A stretch of DNA of 64,000 nucleotides from Lepiota brunneoincarnata (lineage: Eukaryota; Basidiomycota; Agaricomycetes; Agaricales; Agaricaceae), in contig JAEBUN010000010.1 in the NCBI GenBank assembly GCA_023014365.1, positions 806,001-870,000 on the forward strand. Direction: 5' to 3'. The notes beneath the pieces are model-generated. The model ran no database searches. It saw nothing but the letters and a program-made list of their open reading frames with translations, and had not been told where the DNA came from. Numbering within the stretch: position 1 is the first letter of the stretch; every line of letters begins with the position of its first letter. A program made the position numbers and the translations under genes. This document shows, one piece after another, positions 48,304 to 59,157 of this stretch.

Positions 48304-49657
48304 TCATGACGAGGTCTTCTTTCTGAGCAGGTCCCGCGCTATCTCTTCGGTGTCCATGCTATGGTCTGGCAGCCAAAAAGCCTATGGTTGTTGGTCAGGA
48401 ATGCTAGGGAAAATGAGGAAACGATGACGCTTGCCAATTCAGCCCCTGCGCTACACATCATGGTCAGCCTGGGGTTGAACCTTACACATCTTGAAGGCCC
48501 AGGATGCCCATCCAGCGCGACCATTGGCGGTAGCCTGAGAGGGTGTGCCTTCAAATCCACTGGTCCAGTCCGTTGAGGCAGATTTTGTACATCCCAAACC
48601 AGTACTCGCCCGTCCAAGCTACCGCCCACTACATATTTGCTATCGGGTGTCCAGCCCACTTCTTCACCGCTGTTTCCCTTGGAAGGCTCGATGCTAGGGG
48701 GGGAAGCCAGATTCCTGCGCTCCAAACCGAGGTGTCCCTCCAGCTTGGCGAGTAGATGCCCCTCAAATGCATCCAATACATAGTGCGCATCTCCCGAGCA
48801 GCCGACTAGTATGTATTTTCCATTTGAGGAGAAAGAGAGAGATGTCATATAAATCGGTCGAGGAGGATAGCTGATGAGTGCAAGTGTTGGATCTTCCAGT
48901 GTGATGGTTAGGAACGGGGCTTTGTCAAAATTGGCTTGGTCATATAACAGAACACGGGAGTAGTGATTGACGGCGACAGCAAAGACTAGGCCGGAAGCAT
49001 CATAAGCGACGATGGGGAAGGAAGGCAAAGCCAAGAGTCCTCGACACGTCGGCGACCGCAAATCCCACAGCCTGACCGTTTTGTCCATCGATCCAGACAT
49101 GAAGCCATCATCTACGGGCGACACTTCCAGGGATATTACTCTTCCTTTGTGACCCTTGAAGTACTGAAGATACTTATTGTCGTGCAGTGAGTGGTAACGG
49201 ATCGTATCATCCTCTTTTGTCGATGCATAGACAATGGCCGTGTTTTTGTGCGTGAACCGAGGCAAATCCACACCATACTTCTTCGAGTGCACAGTCTTTA
49301 CGTGTCTGGAGTAGTCGATTAGAATAGACCTTGGCAGTCACAACAAAGAACTTGCTTGCCAGTTTTACAATTATAGAGACGGAAAGCTTCATCCTCTGAG
49401 GCAATGACAATTTGGTCCCCCCTGTCGTCAAACGACATGCCCGTAATATGCTTTGGACCATTAGCTGCTCGCTGACCTCCAGGCGTTGGAGGGTCGATGG
49501 CGTTCTTGAATATCTTGGCAGGTTTAAACTTGGCCTATAATCCCACAATTAATATCAGCAGGTCACATCATCCACGTAGTCGTACCATCAGGGAACCACT
49601 GAGTGCAACAGTGGTCTGCATGGATGCGCCATTTGATGAGCCGGGTTGAGGAGCCAT
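48304..49657 (-). CDS. SWD2: Swd2/WDR82-like WD40 protein (COMPASS and cleavage/polyadenylation factor)
   Basis: WD40 subunit shared by the Set1/COMPASS H3K4 methyltransferase and the 3'-end processing machinery. The start at 49657 gives MAPQPGSSNGASMQTTVALS. Conserved segments: ITGMSFDDRGDQIVIASEDE and FRLYNCKTGK, then KKYGVDLPRFTHKNTAIVYA, HSLHDNKYLQYFKGHKGRV, DGFMSGSMDKTVRLWDLRSP and PDSKYVVGGSLDGRVLVWDV. The end is LPDHSMDTEEIARDLLRKKT, stop at 48304. The intron at 49306-49355 has a GC donor (gcaagt), needed to keep frame between TGK and HVKTVHSKKYG. Divergent from RPB5, with 106 bp between starts. Confidence 0.92.
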
Positions 49658-49763
49658 AAGTACAGTACTTTGCTGTAAGGGTAGAGGTAGAGTATGATCG
49701 GAGTTTGAACTACTTGCTACTTTTCTGACCAACTGCACGAGTCATACTTTGTTCATTTTAGCC

Positions 49764-50665
49764 ATGGGGGACGTCGACGAGACTGCAAAACTATGGAAAG
49801 TTAACAGGACGATACACGAACTTGTCAGGGATAGAGTGGGTTCGCCAGTACCAACTCTTGGTGTAACGCTGACGTGCACCTGCATTAGGGTTTCTTGGTA
49901 TCAGACGAGGAAGTTCATATGGATCTGCAACGTTTTCGCGATCTCTACGCTAACAACAGCGGTATAGTGGAGTGAGTCCTGATTCCCTATTCCCCGGGGC
50001 ACACCTGATAATACTCCGCAATGGAAGCCGCAATCAGCTCAATTTCTACACGACCTCTCGAACGAACCCGACCGACCAGATCTTTGTATATTTCACAGAT
50101 GAGAAGAGTGTGGGCGTCAAAACTATGCGAAAGTGAGTCCGTTTGCGAGCTTTTGACATAAATGGTTTCATTCATAGATTCCAGGCTTCTTGGTATTCTC
50201 GAGGAAAAGTCAATTCAACGAGGCATCATCGTCTTCCCCGGAAATATGACACCCTCAGCTCGCAAGGTGAGAGGATTATCCGCTTCGTGATCCACTACCA
50301 AACGCGAATCGCGATGCTCTTTCAGGTTATAGTTGCGATGTCTGCACAGTATCGACTCGAGGAATTCTCAGAAGCCGACCTGCTTGTCAACATCGTTCAC
50401 CATACTCTGGTACCACGGCACGAGGTCTTGACACCGGAAGAGAAAAAACTCTTGCTAGAGAAATAGTGAGCAATCTAGTCGTCGGCGTATCCAAGGACCT
50501 CTTACCTTGCGTATCACCAGCCGTCTGAAAGAGACCCAATTACCGCGCATTCAGTTGGCGGATCCAGTGGCGCGGTATTATGGATTACGGCGGGGTCAGG
50601 TAGTCAAGATTACAAGACCAAGTGAAACGAGTGGGCGATACGCCAGTTATCGCGTATGCTTCTGA
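49764..50665 (+). CDS. RPB5: RNA polymerase subunit RPABC1 (Rpb5)
   Basis: Shared subunit of RNA polymerases I, II and III. The start at 49764 (gccATGG) gives [20 protein letters not shown], then [20 protein letters not shown] across the first intron. [20 protein letters not shown] and [18 protein letters not shown] follow. The conserved assembly domain is complete: [60 protein letters not shown] and VCF, stop at 50665. Five or six small exons. Length near 225 residues matches the family. Divergent from SWD2, suggesting a shared promoter. Confidence 0.96.
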
Positions 50666-53600
50666 CTCGTCGCTTTACTCCTACGATTACTGGCTGATGT
50701 GACATGAGTAGTGTGGTTTTCGTATCATTTCTCCTTCTCCCTGTCAATTCAGCTCTTCATTATACGCATGTATAACTTATATTGAACACTATTGGACCAA
50801 CGGTCATGGCTCAGAATCTCCCTATAGCCTTTAGCTTAACTGGATACTTTACCATTCTCATTCAAGTATGCCGAGGCATCCATGGCTGCGGGACCTACGT
50901 CTCATTATCTCCAGCCCGGATCTTCGAACGCTCACATCGACATGTGCCTACACAACTACCAGCGATTAGAACCTCTTTAGAGTTCTGGTTCATCTTACTC
51001 AACCCCTGGCAGACGCTCCTCAGGACCGGAAGAAGCCCCGCCATTTCATAAACCTCGCGATCAAGCTCTCCTGCTAGACCAGTATATCCAGGAGTGCGCA
51101 AGCCCCACTCGTTTGGATCTCCCTTGCCCCCCCTCGAGTTGATAACAGGGCAGGAATTTTTCCTAGTCCGTCCGATACCTGCAACTCCGTCGTGCACACC
51201 TCCGGTTCCCCAGAGACGTCAGGATAATAGGCCCTCCAGGGCACGATGCGGCAATATGAGCTTAAGCACGAACAATTCGAGGGCGTTACCTATTTACCAA
51301 AGATCAGCTCGATCACCGGCAAGCCTCATTGTCGACATGTCCCCACCCAATCACCGAGGTTATCCGCACCTCTCGAGTTCTTCAAACATAAAGAAATTCA
51401 GTCCGTAAACTAAACTAGTCGCACGAAGGGACTGACTAGTATGTACTAGACTTGCGTTCCGCCGGAATTCCTCGGGATCATGGTTCGAAGAATGGGGAAG
51501 ATAGTCCACGTGAAGTACGGTATACATCGACATCTGCGGAGTGCTACAGATTACAATGCCACCCCGTTGAAACCTAAGATATGATAACATGCAAGACCAG
51601 AACGTTCACCTACGGAACAATATTTTGGGGTTCTAGCTCCAGCGCATACATCGGGTCATGAGTCATGGGGAGGTATACAGGTCGTGTAGAGGGCGCCTCC
51701 TTAACATCATCTACTACGTAAGAATTTGTTAGAGAGCAGTTCCAGAGCTACCTTGGTTCCTCTTATTCTCGTGGAGAACTGTCGTCCGGCTCGAGGTTGC
51801 TCACTTCCCCGCGGGCACCCTTAAGCACTTGAGCTGTGGCAGCCTCTGTGAACACTGACATCAAGTAACAAGAGGGCCGTGTATATGGAATCACAATGGC
51901 CACTTGGACCATTGACAAAGTTGTGTGTATGTGCTTCGCGACCACCACGGCGAGTCTAATACAAGCCCATCACGATAGTGCTAGAGCCGAACATTCCTGA
52001 CAGCTGTGCGGACGAATCAACGACTAGAAAGTAAAAGGAGTGGGACAAGTCCTTGCGCCCAGGAGCCCTCCTGGTCAACACTCTCCCCTTCCCTTCTTCT
52101 GTCTCGGGCATATGAGACTATTCGTATCCGGGCTGCCCGAACTCAGCACCCGAGGAGAGGATCACCGACGTCTATGCTAGTGTCTACAAAAATGTTTTCT
52201 CTGGGCCAACCCGGCATTTTGGGGACCGGAGGACTCGAGAGTTCAGGGTGGTGCACCCACGACCCCACAGACACGAGCTTGGACTCCTTTCATGCCGCAT
52301 CACCGCTCCTTGCCCGCACGGAGAGGTGAGGAGATGCCGTTTGTATTTGATATTTGGTTGCCGAGAAGAATAATATTCCGGGCACCCACGTTATCATTCT
52401 AAGCTCAGCGGCACTATCAAGGTCAACTCCAGTCTCCACACGCGCTTTCCAAACACACCAAAGGCACCCTTCGCCGCTTGGTGGTCGATACTCCCAAAAA
52501 TATGGATTGATGATTTTTTTTTAGAACGTATCCCCGATATCGACAAAACAATGCAAAAGTTGGGATCGAGGCATATTGAGTCACACTATCTTATCTCTTC
52601 TGCTTCCGGATTCATTCCTCAGAATTCGCTCCTGAGTCTGTAGCGGCTTCCCACAGGACCTTCTAGGTGGAGGGGGAGGGCTGGCAGGATTCTGCTTCTT
52701 CGATGTGTGTTTGTCAGGTACTCCACGGGGGTCGTGTCATCCAAATAGTCGAGTTTAGACGCGTGCAGATGGTGCTGTCGGTATCTTTGTAGTCCTATAA
52801 CCGCGGAGGAGACGATGGATAACGGTTCGTCGGGAAGTCAGATATTAAGATCGTTGACAAACAAGCTATTATGCTCTGCAGAATGAGGTGGGCGTCCTTG
52901 GTATCATACAAGCGCCAGGCTCTGAACCAGTTTCGAGCACGATGATCAGCTGGTACATCTCGGTTCGTTATCGTTTGCAACGAGGTACCTGGATCAATTT
53001 CTTAGCGAGATAGAGCTAGAATGTGATGTCAAACCTTTGTCAGATGTGTCTTGATATGATGCAAGGTCGGTCCGGAAATAAAAATCGCACATTGCAGGTG
53101 GTTCTGCCGATTGACCCGGACAATGAGCTGTAACTTCCCGCCAACATCGAACTTGTTTCTTGTTCTTGCATCCGTCGTTCTGTTCAATATTAGACAATGG
53201 AGAGGTGTATAGCGGCGATTAGGTTCCGATTAACCTTCGGTACTTCAGCCTTGATCTTGCCTGGAAACGTGGCCCGGGATCTCGATTCATCGAGGAACAA
53301 GGGTCGCCGCAGAAAGGCCTTTCCCAAAAACAAACCGTTCAGTAGCAAAGAGTCGCACTCCGCTGCGGACTCGGAGGAAACACGAAATGGCAGAGCCAGC
53401 CATTGACCGGACTATCAACCTGCGTCATCTCGCGGGTGCCAGCTTTAGCACTTTCATTTTCCCGGTCCCCATTCTGACCCGCTCTTTGCAACCCCATCCC
53501 ACCACCCCCCGTTACCGGTATGAGATCTCATCTCCCAGCTTGCAGTGACTAAGCGGTTTGGGCAGTCCGATAGTTTGAAATGCTGAATCTTCAGATCCAG

Positions 53601-53787
53601 CTCTTCCCGTACAGTAATGCGCACCCAATCTCGCAATGTACACCAAGTCAGCTTCCAACTAAATCGGCGAAAGATTCTACGGTGCCCAAGTATAAAAGAC
53701 TAGGACTGTCTCGAGGTAGTTCCACAACCCAAGTGAACCCGCTTCGCCTCTAGCAAGTTTTCTCCTAGCCTCTCAGATTTTTCAGTC
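50666..53787. other. Long intergenic region without a confident gene
   Basis: About 3.1 kb. A coding-like stretch on the plus strand around 51240-51408 reads YELKHEQFEGVTYLPKISSI and continues to a stop after KHKEIQSVN, but no partner exons are convincing. Other frames look like chance. No terminal repeats, no tRNA seen. The last 150 bases should be the terpene synthase promoter. Confidence 0.4.
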
Positions 53788-55056
53788 ATGTCTCGCCTCC
53801 AACAATTCCACATTCCCGATCTCCTCATCGACTGCCCCCTCAAGGATGGCACAAATCCCCATTACCGAGACGCAGCGGCAGAGTCTCGGGCTTGGATCAA
53901 CTCCTTCAACATTTTCACCAACAGGAAACGCGCCGACTTTATCCAGGGATTGAACGAGCTGCTCTGCTCGCACGTATACTGCTACGCAGGCTATGAACAA
54001 TTCAGGACAACCTGCGACTTTGTGAGTTTTTTTTTTTTAGACTCACATATTCCGTACGCTGACGCAATACATCCCTTCAATAGGTCAATGTGCTATTTGT
54101 TGTCGATGAGATAAGCGACGAACAGAGCGGCAAAGAAGCCAACAACACTTGTTCCAGCTTTGCCGAAGCAATGAGAAATCCGACCTGGGATGATGGCTCG
54201 GCAGTCGCAACGATCACAAGAGAGTAAGTCTATCAAGGGGATCTCGCATTTGACCTTGAGAGAGACTGACAGAGTCTTAGATTCCGAGCCCGCTTTGGCC
54301 GGCTCGCAGGCCCTAACCACCTTCGTCGCTTTATCAAACTCTCAGAGTCATACTCAAGCTGTGTCATCAGAGAAGCTGAGCTTCGGGAGGCGGGGGAGGT
54401 CCTCACCCTCGACCAGTACATCCCTCTTCGACGAAACAACAGCGCCGTCATGCTATGCCTCTCTCTCATCGAGTACATCCTCGGAACTGATCTACCCGAC
54501 GAGATGTACGAGCACCCGACCTTCAAAAAGGCTTGGCTCGCCGCCTGCGACCACGTCTGCTGGGCTAATGTGGGTCTAACAAATAACTTGAATGATTAAC
54601 CCTGGTGTTGATCGAGTATGTTTCAGGATGTCTACTCTTATAATGTCGAGCAATCAAAGGACACACCGGAAACAATGTCGTTACTGTCCTGATGAAGGAC
54701 CGCAACATTGGCCTCCAAGAGACATGCGATTACATCGGGCAACGCTGCCGGGAATTTATGAATGACTATCTATCCGCCAGGGATGAGCTTCAGGCGACCG
54801 TCGGCGGTGATGCTTCACGGGTCGTCGAAGCAATGGGCAGCTGGATAGTTGGAAACATGGAGTACGTTATCACCTACTCCTCCCCCCGGTTCTACAAGTC
54901 GAGAAAGGTTACTTACCCAAGTCTTCCCTTAGATGGAGTTTCGAGTCTCCTCGTTACTTTGGCCACGAACATGATGAGATCAAACGCACTTTGACTCTGA
55001 CCTTGAAGCCCAGCGAGGTGCCCGAGGAGGTCGACTCCGACTCGGATTCCGAGTGA
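53788..55056 (+). CDS. Class I sesquiterpene synthase (agaricomycete type)
   Basis: Predicted to cyclise farnesyl diphosphate. The start at 53788 gives [20 protein letters not shown]. The aspartate-rich metal motif is [11 protein letters not shown] (D-E-x-x-D type). The NSE motif, assembled across an intron, reads [12 protein letters not shown]. The C-terminal signature is [10 protein letters not shown]. An acidic tail, [13 protein letters not shown], ends at 55056. Five to six exons; one intron contains a 13-base T run. Right after the NSE motif (near 54660) the frame shifts by one base: the expected K-G-H-T-G-N-N-V path needs one more G than is present, and the frame as given stops 36 bases on. 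It may be inactive or an assembly deletion. The product cannot be predicted by eye. Confidence 0.85.
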
Positions 55057-57163
55057 ATAAAAGGTCAAGTGGCTCCAGGTGTTCGAAATGATTAATGGGC
55101 CCCTGAGCTCTCCAAGCTAGCATAATGTAGCATATAGTATAGTTCGTCTCTTTGCCTTCAAAAAACTGTTTATTGTAATAGATATAGATATCCTATTTAC
55201 GCAATGCTTTTACATATTCAATAGGCTTCACAACACGTGTATATTTTCGTACAGATTCTAGATGTACCAATTCGAGCGCTCCCCTCGTTTCGAACGCATG
55301 CACTGGTAAACTGGGTTCAAATGCTTAGTATTGCCGCGGTTAATTCTATGCTCCGGCCGACTCTTGTCTTGCACTCGTCCCACCAGTGGTCATTATACCA
55401 AACTAGATTTCCCTATTCGAGTCGATCTAGTCGCAGAAATCATGGCATCTTAGCGCGCCGACAGACTTTGACAATAGTAAATATCATGCAAAACGTAAAC
55501 TTGGGAAGGTTTTTAGGGATAGGCGAGCAAGGTTGCACGAGGCGTGGAAGCATAATCGTTCCGTGCTATATAATGGATATTATCCATTGTGCAACTAATT
55601 GCCACGAGGTGGGGCTAGGTCGAGAAATGTTTCAGGAAACAATGATCCTCGATCCCCTTGGATGGCTTCCAGCAGTGCTAGTCCTTCTTAGAACATGTCC
55701 CCCAGTCGTCGCAGAAGCTGAGAATCGGACGCCCATCCCGATTTCCATCGTAGTCGCTATGGGTCGAGGTCAAGTAATGTCAATAACACTCAACACCACG
55801 GACGCATAAGCGTAATCCCCAGCTTGAAAGCGCACGAAGGGCAGGTGGTGACCCCTCACGCAAAGGTACCATTTGTGCCAAGAGTTCCCGGACAGATTTC
55901 CGCACCTAGAGTGGGTCATCACACACTCTGGCAACCGGCCTAACAGACAGTCAGCAATACAATCTAAAAAGGGCGTGCCTGAGGATTCCGCAGAGGAGAG
56001 ACGGAGAGAGATCATAGGATCCTTTCCCCCCTCTCCCAAAACACGTACCCAGATCCACGATGTGCGGGAGGGCGATTCAGTAGACGAGAGACCGAGATTC
56101 AGGTCGAGGTTCGATTCCTTATTCGACTACAACCCACGCACCATTGCTCCCGGGTGCATGGATGAGGTTGCCACCCGCAGATGTGAGATACGGACAGAAG
56201 CACTTCCGAGTCGCGGATCAGAACTCTCAGTAGTAAGTAGGACCGAGGGCCTGCCCTTGAATATCTACATGCAGTGGTTGGATATCCTGATGTATGAGGG
56301 TGAAAAGGTTAGGAGACCAGGGATGCTACCCCTTGTTGGAGATATCGTTCATCTATCGGAAGCATGAAGACCGTATGGTGACTTATCCAGGATTTGGCAG
56401 AACTTCGTGTGGAGGTGATCTCTCCCACAGCGTAATGAACAAGCGCAAGTGGGAGTAGGTGGCGTCAGGAGACATAGCTGGATCTCTGTTCTAATTCAGT
56501 GGGGGCATAGTCGCCCTGGCGCAGTTGCCATCCCCTTCGAGCCTATTATTTTATATTTTACGGATGCCGGAAAAAGAAAGGGATTACAAGCCACAGGAAG
56601 GCCGGTGCGGCTAGGTTCATCTCGGCAATATCAGCTCCAAGCCCCCAGATTGAAGATTGAACTTACGGCAGAGATATGAGCGGAGACGGTTCAAGCAGGC
56701 CCCAAGGCAGAGGGTGGAGCCAAATGGTTGATCCGCCAAGTGCAGAACTGGGCAGCAGATACTCGAAAACGGGCAGTCGCTCGGCAAGCATATTCTTAGA
56801 CGGTATACACATCGTATGCGAGTACAAGCGCTCGAAAATTCAATGTGAACCCAGTGCACTGTGTGGATGTAACTTGGAGGTTTATTAGGAGATGCTGACA
56901 TTCGAGTATGCCATGAGATTAATGCTAGAGTGCCTGCTCACAAAGTTGCGTTGCGCATCAGGCCGAGAGAATTGCGAATGGAAACGAGTCATCTGCATCG
57001 ACTTGTAACTACGCTCAAAACGATACACATTACGAAAAACCAAGCTACGCCAGGGTAAAAGGAAGGGTAGGTACAGCCTGTTGGGAGCTGGCGAACGAAG
57101 CAGAGTGGGGGACCCAGCAGGTTATACTATACTCTCTACAATGACATTATCACCACCCAGAGT
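55057..57163. other. Convergent intergenic region between terpene synthase and mevalonate kinase
   Basis: About 2.1 kb of 3' flanks. The open frame ending at 56367 (about 164 codons, no ATG at its 5' end) contains no recognised motif; I do not call it. No cytochrome P450, transporter or regulator that would extend a terpene cluster is present here. Confidence 0.45.
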
Positions 57164-59157
57164 TTAAACGTACAACCATCTCCCAAGTCCATCCGCCCAC
57201 TCCGACAACTTCTCAACAGGGCCAGACTCAAACGAAGCGCGCAACTCATCCACGCCGCCCCCCTGACGCTCAGGCAATGGCGTCTCAGGTGGTGTAATGC
57301 GCCCGTCCGAAAATGAATGCTGTGCTCTCAACGCGGAAGCGTCCCGGTTTCGATGTTCGGGATACGGTGACAGGATGCCCATCCCACTACCGCCCACGGA
57401 GGTGATGTAAGGCTCAAAATTCTCGCGGATCAAATCGTTCACAAGATTCTGTAGGTCTTCAGGCTTGAAATCTACCCGCCATAACAGTGTTAGTTGCTGC
57501 CGCCGGGATGACGCTGGCAAAAAAAAAAAAGAAAAAAGGATACGAACCATCTGGGAGGAGGGTGACGGCACAACCACCACCTCCTGCACCGGTGAGTTTG
57601 GTGCGTAACCCATAAGGCGAAGCCGTCCTGGATCGGATGGCCTCCAATGACGGATGTGACACACCCAGCGTCACGAGGTGGCCGTGATTTTCGTCGATAA
57701 GTGCCTGGAAGGGGCGTAAGGATCCCACCGAGGATTTGGTGAACGATGGTGGCTAGTAATGGCCAACTACGTACCGACAAAGCTTGAAGCAAAGATTCAC
57801 GAGGCAGGTCTGGATCCGCTAGGGCCCTCCTTGCCTCATCACTGATACTCTGGATGGCGTCCAAGATACCATTTACGAGTTCGGGTTCCTAGAAACAAGC
57901 AATATCCTCAATGTTGTTACTTCGGCTAATGGAACCAATTTCAGGAAGTACCCACATTAATTTTCTTCTCCCCAACACCCGCAACCAACTTCTTGGTATC
58001 TCGGGGAACCTTGGAATTAGTAAGCAGGAATCTCAAAGATTTGAACCTGTCAAGGAGAAGAGAGGTCAAGGGATCATCCGTAAATTTCTCATTCACTAGA
58101 TGGGGGGTGTGAGACTGGGTACCCACCCCTGAATTTGCTCCATCCCGCTCTTTCTCGCAAAACCAGACCGGGTATACGCTAGCGCCCCACCAAACACAGC
58201 CACACTATTGTCAACGCCACTAGGGTTTCCGTGCAGGATCTTCTCCGATATGAACGCCCATCGGTTCACATCTTCCGCGATTGGTTGTGGAAGGGCGCGC
58301 CGGCCTTGGTGAGAAATGTGGACGTGTCCCGTGGTGGGGTCTGTTGGTGCCGGAAGGTTGGGTATGCTTATGTGCTGGTGTACTAGGAGAGTAGCGGTTG
58401 CTGCGCAGACTGAGAAGGACGCTGAGGAACCTAGTCCAGCGCCGACTGGGAGTGTCGCACGTGCACTGAAGTTGAACGCGGGCCTGCTATACCCACTCAT
58501 TCCACGAGGGTAGGCAGGGCGATAGCGGAAGAACAGAAGAATAGGGACAACCCCGTTATCTTAGCCCCGCGGCTCTGTGAGATTAGAGAGTGGACGATGA
58601 CTTACCGCTCCTCGCTCCTGTTAAGGCTCATATAAAGATAGAGGAATGCCAAACTCGCGGCCCTCGCCTGTTTCTTCTCGTCCGAGATTTGGCCCAGGGG
58701 CCCTCCAAGCAAGGCCTCGATGAGTCTCTGATCCAGATCTTCCGGGTGTGTCCCTCCCGCGGGCACTGCATCCCAAGGGAGAGTGGCAATGTCCCACTCA
58801 TAGTAGAAGTTGCCTATATCATGGAAGTGCGCCGAAAGACGGCGATCTTGACGAGGGCTCGCAAGACCATAGCACCGGAGGTCGACTGAGGCTGCAATGG
58901 CGGTCTATGATAACGGAAATCAGTATACGTGGGATGAGATTCGGAGTTGAGTGGCCGGTGGAAACCCCGTCGAGGCTCTGATATCGTCAAATGCTTGTAA
59001 CGGACGCTCCGCGCGTCCGGCAATGAAGTAAACCAGGCCCATAGCATGGACTTGCAGAGCCCTCGGAAAGAATCAATCACAGAATGCTCACCACTCCATG
59101 GACGACAGCATGTTCACCAAACAGGATAACCTTTCCTGGTGAGCTGACAAACCATTC
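57164..59157 (-). CDS. ERG12: Mevalonate kinase (C-terminal part of a reading frame continuous with cystathionine beta-lyase)
   Basis: Phosphorylates mevalonate in the isoprenoid pathway. It begins EWFVSSPGKVILFGEHAVVH near 59157; a roughly 190-nt intron leads to TAIAASVDLRCYGLASP. GHMP motif 2 is LPVGAGLGSSASFSV; GNPSGVDNSVAVFGG and KLTGAGGGGCAVTLLPD complete the active site. The stop after GRWLYV is at 57164. Eight or so exons, one intron holding a run of A/G. The loop GGSGMGILSPYPEHRNRDAS and the following Pro-rich stretch near the end appear to be an insertion. No in-frame ATG lies between the lyase domain and EWFV, so this half has no independent start in the sequence given. Confidence 0.9.

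Noticed and set aside
50666..53787. Transposon or retroelement in the largest gene-free stretch
   Set aside because: No terminal repeats, target duplications, or reverse transcriptase, integrase or transposase motifs found by eye.
56095..56125. tRNA-like T-loop (ggttcgattcc)
   Set aside because: No acceptor stem or anticodon arm can be drawn around it on either strand.
55873..56367. Long plus-strand open frame between terpene synthase and mevalonate kinase
   Set aside because: Its apparent start codon is TTG, it has no early ATG, no splice context and no family resemblance.
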